In this document: piece by piece, positions 9,733 to 20,475 of the stretch | Position numbering within the stretch: the first letter of the stretch is position 1 | Layout: every line of letters starts with the position of its first letter | NCBI RefSeq assembly: GCF_027942865.1 | Contig: NC_134510.1 | Coordinates: 37,131,663-37,195,662 of the forward strand | Source: Odontesthes bonariensis | Taxonomy: Eukaryota; Chordata; Actinopteri; Atheriniformes; Atherinopsidae | DNA: 64,000 nt | Direction of reading: 5' to 3' | Made by a program: the position numbers and the translations under genes | The notes under the pieces: generated by a model | Databases searched by the model: none | The model's input: the letters and a program-made list of their open reading frames with translations, nothing else | Told to the model about the DNA's origin: nothing

Positions 9733-12700
9733 ATGAATTCGGTAGAAAACAAAACTCTTGACTCGTACCTGCGCGACGACGAGGCTCTGGTGGTGGAAAA
9801 CGCCATCCGGTTAGCGATAGACTCCATATTAAACGTGCTGTACGCTGTAAACAGCGCGAAGACTGACGAGTACCAACGTATGGTGGCCGAGAGGGACAAA
9901 GAGATCCAGCGGCTGGAGGGCAGGGTGACGGAGATCGAGCTGCAGGCACTGAAATGCACATGTGAGCTGTTTGGATCCGAGCCCGACGGAGCCCGGATCT
10001 CCGGTGACCCACGGAGAGGCGAGCAGAGCGGGCTTGAACCTGAGATTCCGGCCGGGCCGCAGGAGCCTGAAGTGGGGCTATCCTGTGAGTAAATATGGGC
10101 TCCCACAGCTGAGCGGTTTACCCGGATTTCACAGCTTAAAGTCTGAAGTATTAACCAAGTTAATGTCATTTTATATCTTTACCAGTTCGAGTGTCTGTGG
10201 ACTATATAAAATAATGTTGGGCTCCAGGAATACAAACAAGATCTCGTAGAAAATGTCCAGAAAATTACCTCGAAATGAGGCTCAGAGTCGCTGGAGACGA
10301 TTAACATGAAACATTTATTCTTGCAGCAAGGAGACAAGTCTGCGGCGCAACATATCAGGAAGCTGGCCCAGAGTTGTCTGAGTTCAAAAAATGATGTTAT
10401 TTATGTTCCTCACCAGCCACACAATGTTATGAGAACTAAAAGATAGGAGACATAGCCCAGTACAGCTTTTTCTCATAGTATAACTTCATGTTTTTTTAAA
10501 AGATTTGTGCAGACATGTCCAAGTTTCAAAGCTTCCCTGCATGAATGTGGCATATTTTCGCTGTTTGCCCCCCCCCCCCCAAGAGCTGTGGGATGTTTCC
10601 ATCTGAACCCTGCACACGCACAGCTGTGCACTTTGATTCGTTGTCATGCTGATGCTGCTCACAAAGTGGGGTAATATTACAGGACTTAGCTGTCTTTTTC
10701 AGATTTTTGGAGGGATCTGAATGTGGCGTTGGCACATTTTATTTATCACATTTCCATGTGTTGCAAGATTGCAGAAAACACTTTGAAAGTATGCCAAATG
10801 TCAAGATTTTGGTGTGAAATTAGCTAAAAACGACTTTTACACGTTAGTCTGAAGCAGAACTGAGGAGCTAACTGAGGCTTATTTTGTGAGACAGAGGTGA
10901 TAACAATAAGGTTAAAACTTATGTTCAATCTCTGATAAATATCATAACAGGGACGGACAAACTGCTGTTGAAATATTGTGCGTTTCGTGTTAATCATGAT
11001 GTGAAACATTCAGCTTCGGTCTCCTGATTTACAGCAGACGGAGAAATGATCATCACGGTCGTGTTCTTTTCATCAGTTTAAGTCAGTGATACTCTATTTT
11101 TTTCACCAGAGCCACATTGGCAGCAAAATCAAGGGAAGAGCCACTTTTACGACAACATACTAAGTTCCCCTTTTGCAAATATGCATTTCTACATATAAAA
11201 CGTCCCACAAAAAAGAAACAACACAGCCAATACATTTTAAATTCAGACCACATTTACCTTAATACTGGGATGAGCGGAAGCTGGCGTGCATGTCCTTGAC
11301 TTTCTTCATGTTGTATTTGTAGTTTGTTGTTGTAATCATAGTGACACATTCAGGATGAGTATGGTTTTTGTGCTGGTTTTTGTCCTTTTTTAATTAAAAA
11401 CTGATCCATTGTGCCTGCATCTCGCGCTGGCTAAAGGAGCTAGCTGCTCTGCGGTCAAGTGTGAGGTGGTTTAAGCGGGCTGTGTTGCCAGGTTTAACAG
11501 TTCCCCCTTTAGGAAACACCATTAAGCCTTAATTAATACTTAATGAAAATACTTAAGACTACAAAAACACAAAATTAATAAAAATACTTAATACTGTGCA
11601 GTATTCGCTGTATGTTATTTGAGAAAATGTATCGTTATTGTTACCATATTGTTATAAGCTACTATGCGAGTGCGAGCCGCCAATTAAAGCTTGAGGAGCC
11701 GCGCAATGAGTATCTCTGTTTTAACAGTATATTTAAGTGTAATTAAAATGTAGTTACCCAAACAGTAACGAAGGCTTTCCTTTTTTCTCCACAGTGGGTA
11801 TTTTTGTACAACCTTCGTCTCATTTCTCCTCCGAAAGCCACGTTTCAGCTCTTCTATCTGCGCCCAGCGGACGGGGCTCAGAGGCTTCGGAGGAGGCCGG
11901 AAATCTACCGGCGTCTCCCTGCAACCTCGTTGTCAAAGAGGAGCCCTGTGACATCGAGACTTTCTCAATAAAGTTGGAGTTGAGTGAGGAAGGGTTTACA
12001 GAGCATGAGGAGAAGGAAGGCAACCCGAGTCGGGATGAAGAGAGTCCGAGTGCGGAAAGTAAGCCGGAATCATGCTTCTAAATACCTAAAGTATCAAAGC
12101 TTCATTCCTTTGGACTCTTTATTTAATATCAGAAGCATTCCTTCTTGGTTCTGCTGAGGCAGTGTTGTTTTTATGTGGAAATAATGTAGTGTGTGATACA
12201 GAAGAAAATGTTCATTCTCTCCAGATTCTGTGGAAAACCCGGAAATCAGGGAGGAACCTGAAGAAGAGCCAGACGGACCTCGGATCACCGAGGAGCTCCA
12301 GAGGTGAGTTATGGACACAGAAAACTAAAGAAATCATTAAAAAAGTAAATAAACTAAAGGCCCGGTCACACATCCCTCCACGGGCATATCGCGGCCGAAT
12401 CACGGCCAAAAATTTCTGCCCGTGAAGCAGACGCTGTGGAAAATGTGCAAAATTGGCTTACCCGCGGTTTACCTGTGGTATGCCCGCGGAACAGACGCCG
12501 GCGACTGTTCCGCGTCCTTATCGCGGGTGAAGCGCGGCGGTACCGCGGCCTACCACGGGTATAATAAAGCAGCCGAACCGGGCTGTAGAAATCATAACCG
12601 CTCAAGACACAGTCCCGTGAAGATGGCACCGAAGAAGAAGCAGCGTGCGAGCAAGAAGCCTTTGGCGAAGGCAGCAAATGAAGGCAGCCCAGTGCCAGTG

Positions 12701-15700
12701 GAGGCCGCCAAGAAGCCCAAGGCAGGAGTCACAGTGGAGGTGCAAGCTGTCGTCCACTCTGCTGCCGAAGTTCCGAGTGTTCGTGGCGAGGTCGAGGCCA
12801 GTCCTGCTGTGAGTCCAACAGCTGCCAGTCTAGAAGAGGAGGAAGAATCTCTTGATGGTGAGTACAATTTATGTTATAATTTTTTACATTTTTAAATCTT
12901 CGTCAATGAATGGTGGACCACTGTTCGTTCAAAATTCATTCATTTAAAGAAAAAAGTTGTTATGCATTATAGAAGATAGCAGTAGGAAATATTTTTTTAA
13001 AATTATTTTGCGTACACTATTAATTTTGAGTAACGTGCAATGCATACTGCGATTAGAAACAATTTAATGGGAGGATATTTTATCTCGTGTGCCAAATTTG
13101 GAATGAAAAGCATGTCGCTGAAGAAATGATCCCCCCCAAAAAAATTATTATTTGTATGTATATTTTTTATAAACGAATATTGTTCATTAAAAAATACTTT
13201 TATTATTCTGCCTTTTCAGGTGTTACATCTGCTGCCACCACCACTGCTGCCACCACCACCCCTGTGACCACACCCGCTGCCAACACTGGGGAGGGCGCCA
13301 TGCGAGTGGAGGAGGAGGATCCTGTGTCGGAAGAGCCTGGTTCTCCGAAATCCCCGGAACCCACCCCACGTCAAGAAGAGGAGGAGGAAGAGGAGGAGCA
13401 AGAGCCGGGTCGCAAAAAGCAGAAGGGCAAGGGCAAGGGCAAGAGGAAGGCTGATGGTGCTCCCAAGCAAGCTTGGAGTCTCCCAGACGAGGTACAGCAG
13501 GATCTGGTTGAGTGGCTTCAGGCCAACTCTTACCTTTGGCTCCGGAGCAGCAAGGATTACCATAAGAAGAAGTCAGCGTGGGAGATGAAGGCACAAGAGA
13601 TCGGGGTCACGTTCAAGCATCTGCAGAACTGGTGGAAGAACGTTAAAGATTGGTACGTAAAGCTATCCAAGAAGACGAGTGGCCAGGCAACAAAGCTGTT
13701 GACGGATAGGGACAAGTGGGTGCTGAAGAACATTGCCTTCTACAAAAGTAAGTACATGTCATTACATTTATTTGAAAAATTTTGAAATTTCAATAAAATA
13801 GTTCAATATAGTAATTTTATTGTATACATTTTTGACAAATTTTGCCTTAATTTGTTTATTTTTGTAAAGACATTTAATATATTTCTTCGCTTCTTGCGCC
13901 CTCTAGTGTTACAACAAAAACACTGCAATATCATTCATCCTGAGGACACACAGTATATTTCTCATATATATTTTAACATAAAGTTTATTAAACTTCATTT
14001 AACTTTATTCAAAAACTACATTTCAAAACTATATTCCAAAAGTATATTCCAAAAAATTGTTGAAGTGATTAAATGTATACAATGCTTTAACATGTTTTAA
14101 TGCAAACTGTCAATGCCATCATATTAAACAAACGTTTAACTTGTTTCAGGTTCCATCCCCACTGAGGCTCCAGACACCCTCGTCAGTCTGCCACGTGCCC
14201 TCTCTGCTAATGCTACTGCCTCGTCTGCTGCATCTGCTGCTGCCTCGACCTTCCATGCACTGCCCTCGCTGGAAACTCATGACTCTGTGGAAAGCCAGTT
14301 TAACATCCTGGAAGAGATGGAATTGGCAGCAGCGGAGCAGGGCTCGACCACGTCTAGTCGCCGGTGCAAGAGGAGGAGGAGGGATGAGGAGAGCCTAGAG
14401 GAGGAGAGCTGGATGCAGGAACTGCGTTCTACCATGAAGGCCAACCAGGCACTGCTGGAGAAGCTGCTGGAGGAGAGGTCTAAGGCTCAGTCAGACCGAG
14501 AGGCCTTCACCCGCTATGTGTCTGATACGCTCCGCACTGCTCCCCAGGAGCAGTACTCTGTCATGAAGGAGCTCATCACGGATATTATGCGTGAGGGAGG
14601 ACAGGGTCAACGTGACAGCAGCCGTGACACTCAAGGGCCTTCTTCATCATGGGCCAGACCGGGCCCCTCAGCGTCTGCACCAGCAGCATGCACAGCCTCC
14701 TCACAACCCTACTGCAGTCAGACCTACTACAAGCAGCAGCAGTACTACCAGCCCCAGCCCAACTACGACCAGTGGAGCAACTGGCAGTATGGTGGTGGTC
14801 AGCAGCAGGTTCTCCAGCAGCAGCACCAGCAGGTTACCCAGCAACCACTACAGACTCTCAACACCCCGAACCTTTCCACAACTTCACCTGGCCAAGCAAG
14901 ACCTTACGTTGCCTCATGGGACCAAGCCAGTCAGGTCCGTCAGGCTGATGAGACCTCCTCGGATGCTACGGAGTAGTGTGTGCTTTGTGACTGATTTGTG
15001 ATTTTGTGACTGATTTGTGATATCTTTATATTACTGTGTTTTTATGCTGTGGTTGATTGGCTATATTTATGCCTTACTGTTAACTTCACTGTTTTTGATA
15101 ACTTTGATATAATAATAAAGTTGTACTGTTGTTAAATTGTTAGCATTTGTTTGTGTTTCCTAGGTAAATAAAATAAAGTGTGTGAATTGTGTGTAATAAA
15201 AATGAAAAACTATTACAATAATAAAATATTAGTAAATTTCAAATGGCAAGAAATAAAAATTAGATTAAGACATTTATCTTCTACAAAGTACAGACGATAA
15301 TAATTTTAATCCAATTTTTTTTTATTGTTTTCTTATATTTCCACCACCCCCAACACAAACAATCAAAGAAATACAGCAATTCGACAGCACCACTCCATGA
15401 TGAGGTTCCTCTGAGCCTTGGCTCTCCTGAAATCTCTATTGTTTCCTGGTACTCGGTCAGGTCTCGTGTCGTCAAGGTTCCTGCCTGCACGCCAGGCACC
15501 AGGCACCAGGGCTCCATTTGGACGCTCGAAATCCACCAGTCTGTTCTGCATCACCGGGTAACGTGTTCTCATCAGGTTGTGGAGGAGTACACACGCCTTG
15601 ACCAGGAGCCTCACAGTGTCAGCTTCATGCATCATGTTAGTCAGGAGAATTTGAAATCGGTTGGCAAGGATGCCAAACGAATTCTCAACTACCCTTCTGG

Positions 15701-18411
15701 CTCGCGACAGTCTATAGTTGAATATCCTCTGCTTCCTGGTCATGTCCTTGCTTCCATGCGGCTTCATCATGTAGGTCCGGAGTGCGAAAGCATCATCTCC
15801 CACCAGAAAGTAAGGTATATCCTCAGTGTCACCTGGGAGAGGATCAGGCTGTGGGAACCCAATAATGTCATTGTTCTGGAGACCCTCTCTGAAATCACTT
15901 GCATTGTAGATGTCGGCATCAGACGAAGACCCCTTGCCGCTTACGTCTATCCAGAGGAACTTGTAGTCAGATGTGACGACTGCCAGGAGGATGACACTGA
16001 AGAAGCCCTTGTAGTTGAAGTAGTCGGACCCAGTGTTGGCAGGAGATTTACAGGCAATGTGCTTGCCGTCTATTGCACCAATGACATGCGGAAAGTTCCA
16101 ACTGTTCATCCAATTGTCACTAATCTGACGCCACTCTGCAGCAGTCTGTGGTGGCGCGAGCAGCTCATCACGGAACTCCTCGACGATGGCCGCACACACT
16201 TCGCGCAACACCAGACTGATGGTGTTGTGAGGGACCCTCCAGGCGTACTGCATCTCACGGTACTTGGCGCCAGAAGCAAGGTGCCTCAGGGTGAGGGCAA
16301 CCTTCAGGCCTGGATCAAGGGGTGCTCGCCACTTTGTGGTCTTCTTGGTAAGGGCTGGTGTCAGTCTCTGCACAATTTCATCGAACATGGCAGGTGGCAT
16401 TCTCATGAAATTATGGAAGGCCCTTGGATCTTCATTACGGAGCTCCACCATGAGACGATCATACAGCCCCTGCTCAGGTCTCCTGCCAATCCAGTCGCGC
16501 ACCCAGATGTTCCGGACCACCATCCTCCTCCTCCTTCGTCTTCTTCGGTCAATGAGGAGCTGATGGATCTGTAACACTTGGTTCTGATGCTGCTGGAGCA
16601 GCAAGACGAGGTCATTACTGTGACGGGGATCCATGTTCACCCCTTGACGTCTGGAGCACAACTGACGAATGCTCGGCAAATCGCGGAGAAAGGCATTTTG
16701 TCCGTGCTTACACGCGGTACACACGCTAATGCACGTGATAACAACGCGGTACAGACGCGGAACAAACGTGTTATGACCGTGCTCCACCCGCGATTACCCA
16801 CTGATCCTACCGCGTGTAACCACGTCTTAACCGCGGCCGTAGCACGTCCCAGCACGTTCGTTCCGCGTCTGTACCGCGTCTTTACCGCGTGTGTACAACG
16901 TGTACCGCCCGCGATAACCCGCGGTCTAAAGTTTTGGGCAGCCCAAAACTTTTTCGCGCGGCCAACCGCGTGTGAATTTCTTACCGCGTGTAACGACGGG
17001 TGAAGTACGGCTGTATCGCGTCTCAATCGCGACCTCAAAACGTCCAACAGCGTCTGCTTCACGGGCAGACAGTTTTGGCCGTGATTCGGCCGCGAAATGC
17101 CCGTGGAGGACATGTGTGACCGGGCCTTAAGTGAGAATTAGATGTTTATTAAAGAAGAAACTGCTCAGACACACTGGCTTGTGTTTAGCTCGTTTATTTT
17201 TCCTGATATTGTTTAGTTTCACATCCACTTCTAACCTTTTCTTACCCGTCGTTCTCCGCAGAAACAAGAGAAGGAATGTGCCGATGTCCCAGCTGCCGGA
17301 GGAGGCTCGGACGCTGAAGAGGGCCGCCTGGAGAGCCGCCTCCCGGCGGTATTACGCCCGGAAAATAGCCCGCCAGCAGACGCACTCCTCGCGCTCCGGC
17401 CCCTTTTTCCTGATCACAAACTCCCGGAAGTCTCAGCCCAACTGTTTTACGGACAAGAGAAGAAGAACTCTGATGTCATTGTTAACGGAGGAGTCTCAGC
17501 CCAGCTGTCTTATGGACAAAAGAAGAAGAACAACTCCAGTGTTACCTAAGGAGTCTCAGCCCAACTGTTTTACGGACAAAAGAAGAAGAAGAACTCCAGA
17601 GTTACCTGAGGAGTCTCAGCCCAGCTGTCTTATGGACAAAAGAAGAAGAAGAACTCCAGTGTTACCTGAGGAGTCTCAGCCCAGCTGTCTTATGGACAAA
17701 AGAAGAAGAAGAACTCCAGTGTTACCTGAGGAGTCTCAGCCCAGCTGTCTTATGGACAAAAGAAGAAGAAGAACTCCAGTGTTACCTGAGGAGTCTCAGC
17801 CCAGCTGTCTTATGGACAAAAGAAGAAGAAGAACTCCAGTGTTACCTGAGGAGTCTCAGCCCAACTGTTTTACAGACAAAAGAAGAAGAAGAACTCCAGT
17901 GTTACCTGAGGAGTCTCAGCCCAGCTGTCTTAAGGACAAAAGAAGAAGAAGAACTCCAGTGTTACCTGAGGAGTCTCAGCCCAGCTGTCTTATGGACAAA
18001 AGAAGAAGAAGAACTCCAGTGTTACCTGAGGAGTCTCAGCCCAGCTGTCTTATGGACAAAAGAAGAAGAACTCCAGTGTTACCTGAGGAGTCTCAGCCCA
18101 GCTGTCTTATGGACAAAAGAAGAAGCAGAACTCTGGAATCATTGTTAACGGAGGAGTCTCAGCCCAACTGTTTTGCGGACAAAAGAAGAAGAAGAAGTAC
18201 TCTGATATCGGAGTTACCTGAGGAGTCTCAGACGTTACGGAGGGAGGCGTGGAGAGCCGCGTCCAGGAGGTACTACGCTCGCAAAGTTGCTCGCCAGACC
18301 GAGAGCATGCAATTTGGATTCCTGTTCGAGAACTTAAACTCATCTGGGGCCATGCGGGGGCCGAACGGGGAAGGACCCCACACTAACGGCGGAGGAATCA
18401 TGTGCAGCTGA
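9733..18411 (+). CDS. Gene B: coiled-coil protein with Arg-rich 20-aa repeats
   Basis: Four exons join in one frame at consensus GT-AG sites: 9733-10084, 11795-12058, 12225-12303 and 17262-18411 (TGA), predicting 614 aa. Residues about 40-80 form a charged coiled coil (ERDKEIQRLEGR), like exon 1 of gene A. Exons 2 and 3 are Glu-rich and include VKEEPCD, a possible SUMO site typical of the N-termini of fish zinc-finger genes. No zinc fingers follow. Exon 4 has a basic motif RAAWRAASRRYYARK near residue 250, thirteen Arg-rich repeat units (about 289-554), and a second copy of the basic motif near 560. The motif recalls a bZIP basic region, but no leucine zipper follows, so nuclear or DNA binding is only inferred. 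I do not recognise the family. Intron 3 is about 188 bp once its Harbinger insertion is removed. AATAAA signals lie at 18551 and 18568. Consistent phases across four exons argue that the gene is intact. Confidence 0.72.
10085..11083. other. Gene B intron 1, first part
   Basis: No coding signal or repeat recognised apart from a C homopolymer near 10567. The donor is GTGAGT at 10085. Confidence 0.4.
11084..11718. mobile_element. Old hAT-type non-autonomous element
   Basis: Begins CAGTGATACTC and ends GAGTATCTCTG, so the ends are inverted repeats with a hAT-like CAG start. The 8-bp flanks (gtttaagt and ttttaaca) match only partly, as in an aged duplication. No ORF inside. Lies in intron 1 of gene B. 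Confidence 0.55.
12623..14976 (+). CDS. Harbinger MADF-domain DNA-binding protein
   Basis: Three exons in phase (12623-12857, 13220-13747, 14150-14976; GT-AG) predict 529 aa. The start MAPKKKQRASKK is Lys-rich and may act as a nuclear localisation signal. An acidic stretch and a KGKGKGKRK cluster follow. Residues about 168-235 resemble a MADF (Myb/SANT-related) domain with the aromatic pattern LVEWLQANSYLW, then WEMKAQEIGV, then LQNWWKNVKDWY. Residues about 335-385 are helical and probably coiled-coil. The C-terminus is rich in Gln and Tyr. In studied Harbinger transposons the Myb-like partner binds subterminal DNA and brings the transposase to the nucleus; this role is inferred here. A polyadenylation signal is near 15113. 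Not a host gene, since it lies wholly between the transposon ends. Confidence 0.85.
15363..16634 (-). CDS. Harbinger DDE transposase (HARBI1-like)
   Basis: 423 aa from the ATG at 16632-16634 (MDPRHSNDLVLLLQQHQ). The open frame extends 51 codons further upstream, but that part lies in the CCGCG-rich subterminal DNA. An Arg run (RRRRRRRR) precedes the helical N-terminal domain. The DDE_Tnp_4 core shows the three catalytic acids: D189 in VIGAIDGKH, D280 in LVGDDAF and E317 in RARRVVENSFG. No stop or frameshift interrupts it and its length is normal for the superfamily, so the enzyme could be functional. It catalyses cut-and-paste excision and integration with its MADF/Myb partner. It is transcribed opposite to gene B and to the MADF gene. 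Confidence 0.92.
   Translation of the reverse strand: MDPRHSNDLVLLLQQHQNQVLQIHQLLIDRRRRRRRRMVVRNIWVRDWIGRRPEQGLYDRLMVELRNEDPRAFHNFMRMPPAMFDEIVQRLTPALTKKTTKWRAPLDPGLKVALTLRHLASGAKYREMQYAWRVPHNTISLVLREVCAAIVEEFRDELLAPPQTAAEWRQISDNWMNSWNFPHVIGAIDGKHIACKSPANTGSDYFNYKGFFSVILLAVVTSDYKFLWIDVSGKGSSSDADIYNASDFREGLQNNDIIGFPQPDPLPGDTEDIPYFLVGDDAFALRTYMMKPHGSKDMTRKQRIFNYRLSRARRVVENSFGILANRFQILLTNMMHEADTVRLLVKACVLLHNLMRTRYPVMQNRLVDFERPNGALVPGAWRAGRNLDDTRPDRVPGNNRDFRRAKAQRNLIMEWCCRIAVFL
17431..18230 (+). repeat. 60-bp coding minisatellite in gene B exon 4
   Basis: Thirteen units with the protein pattern ESQPSCLMDKRRRRTPVLPE and the variants NCFTDK, SCLKDK and NCFADK. Seven or eight central units are nearly identical at the DNA level. 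The outer units are more diverged, and one unit lacks an Arg codon. All length changes are multiples of three, so the frame is kept. Confidence 0.95.
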
Positions 18412-18865
18412 TGGAATAACTGCAACTTTCTATATTTTGGGTGTCTTTGAACTGATTATGTTAATATTTCTTTCTCTACTGCTCGAACTAAAACAATAAT
18501 GTGTGTTTCCTTAGAGTTTTTTTATGCAAACGGCCTCCCGGATCCCTTTGAATAAACCAAAAAAGTGAATAAAAGTGCAGTTTACCTGGCAGCTGCTGTA
18601 CAGTAGTACTACAGCGCCCCCGGTGTCCAACACCTGCAACTGCAACAGTGAAACTATTTGCTTAATATCTTTGTGATGATGATGAGTATATAATAAACTG
18701 CTTATTAAATATTATTCTGGGATACATTTATCTGTGCATTTGGCTCTTTTCCAGTGTGTGAAATAAAAATATTAAATGCAGCTGTGGTATTGTCTGTTTC
18801 TGTTCAGATCCAGTGTTGTTTGGTTGGAGCTATTTTCTTTATATTAGAAGGTGTTTATATATCAA

Positions 18866-19415
18866 ATCAAAATCAAATCAAATGTATTTATATAGCACAT
18901 TTCATGTACAAAACAGTTCAAAGTGCTTCACATAAAATAAAAGCATTGCAGCAGGGAGTGTAAGAAGCATTAAAAATACATAAAAGAATATAAAGAGAAA
19001 CAAATAAAATCATTTAAATGAATTTAAAAACAAGCAACAGTCTAGATAAGTTCAAAGATATCGTGCAGATTTCATGCATAGACACATGAGAACAGAAATG
19101 TTTTTAACCTTGATTTAAAAATGTCTCCATTTGGTGAAAGTTTAATCTCCACTGGCAGTTTGTTCCACTTGTTTGCAGCATAACAGCTAAATGCTGCTTC
19201 TCCATGTTTAGTCTGGACTCTGGACTGGACCAGCTGACCTGAGTCCTTGGATCTAAGAGCTCTGCTGGCTTTATATTCTCTGAACACATCACAGATGTAA
19301 ACCATCAGCAGGCTTTTAAAATCTATTCTGTGACTGACTGGAAGCCAGAGTAAAGATTTCAGAACTGGTGTGATAAAACAATCATATATATATGATATAT
19401 AACCACAACCGTCCA
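18866..19415 (-). mobile_element. L2-type LINE 3' fragment
   Basis: Same family as the fragment at 5806-6285 but longer at its 5' side: it also encodes ITPVLKSLLWLPVSHRIDFK, the conserved segment after the reverse transcriptase in L2 ORF2. Frame is open for 114 aa. 5'-truncated. Confidence 0.8.
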
Positions 19416-20300
19416 AAAACCGTTATGTGGAAATGCTTTAAAAAAAATAGAAATGTTAAGCCCAATAAAAAGACGACACAATAAATGGGTTATTTCCATT
19501 TTTCCTTTTTATTTTATAATAAAACATTGTCGGCAGTCGTACATCATGAGGTTGTGGGTCACATGCAACACAGCGAGGAACTGTATGTACATATGTAGAA
19601 AATTAGCATTTCTGGATTGGTTTCTACCCGGTTGTGGACCTGACCCACCTGACCCTTGGTTGTGGCTCTCATCAACAACGCGCCGCACCAGCTTAAGAGA
19701 AAAACAAGCACGCCTTGCCACATAGGTTGTTTGTCACCCTGAAACCTGCACATTACGCACTCTGACCGCGGGACAACTCACAGCTGATCTTGCACAAGTG
19801 TGGTCTTTACTACTGTATCATATATGACTGAGTATTCATCCCACAACGACTCCAGTGTGAAATCTGAGCCGCTCGAACAGCTGCTGCGACAAATGCACAA
19901 AGAGAACAGGCGTGCGCCCGGATGCAGCTCCGGCTGTGCTTTGGTGCTAAATAAAGGCTTTATGTGGGGCCGTGTGCGCCACAGATTTGGATCTGAGCGT
20001 TGCTGCGTTACTCGCCTTCTTCTCTGGACAGATAAGGAAGGCTTTGTCATTTCACACAGAGAATCTCCATTTTATATTTGGATGCAGCGCAAAGCGCAGG
20101 GAGGACAGCGGCGCTGTTGTGATGCTGCAGCCTGAGGCTGGGGGTTTCAGAGCGGGGATGCGGGGGTCTGTAACCTGCTGTAGGCTTACACACTGAGACG
20201 CAGACGCCATCATTATTGCCTCTATTCGCTGTTATAACTACGCAAACAGCAGCCAGGCTGAGCAGGTTGGTCCTTTAACGCCTCGCTGGAAGCCGCCATC
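19416..20300. other. Intergenic, no gene supported
   Basis: Unique-looking sequence with only short chance ORFs. From about 20100 it becomes richer in GC and CpG ahead of the candidate first exon of rapunzel-like gene 1. Confidence 0.35.
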
Positions 20301-20303
20301 ATC

Positions 20304-20475
20304 ATTTGCATGAGGTTTGTTTTGGGGGAAACAAGTTCAACCGTCGGCGCTGGTATTCTACTAACCCAGGATTTGAGTGTGTGCTGAAGGACTGAATTTA
20401 TTTTATTTTATTTATTTCAAGCCTGAACCAGAGGACCAGCCTGTGTTTCTCTGCCGGACTTTGGCGCACTGACTG
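20304..20475 (+). promoter_or_regulatory. Candidate promoter and first exon, rapunzel-like gene 1
   Basis: ATTTGCAT (20304-20311) is the inverted POU octamer. About 160 bp later a strong donor, GACTG then GTGAGTC, ends a candidate noncoding exon at 20475. Its link to the coding exon at 26177 rests only on strand, order and the lack of another nearby gene. Confidence 0.3.

Larger units (their letters stand above)
12358..17127. mobile_element. Complete PIF-Harbinger transposon
   Basis: A 4770-bp element with inverted ends of about 80 bp beginning AGGCCCGGTCACACA. It is flanked by the 3-bp duplication TAA (12355-12357 and 17128-17130), the usual TWA type of this superfamily. It carries the two genes expected of an autonomous Harbinger: a DNA-binding partner on the + strand (12623-14976) and a DDE transposase on the - strand (15363-16634), converging tail to tail. 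Regions just inside both ends (about 12450-12570 and 16690-17040) are rich in CCGCG-like motifs. It sits in intron 3 of gene B, and its removal restores a short ordinary intron. Confidence 0.93.

Noticed and set aside
15579-16574. 331-codon open frame on the + strand
   Set aside because: It is the antisense shadow of the Harbinger transposase, whose catalytic motifs are on the - strand.
12358-17127. MADF gene and transposase as exons of gene B or as host genes
   Set aside because: Both lie wholly between the transposon ends, and gene B exons 3 and 4 join in phase without them.
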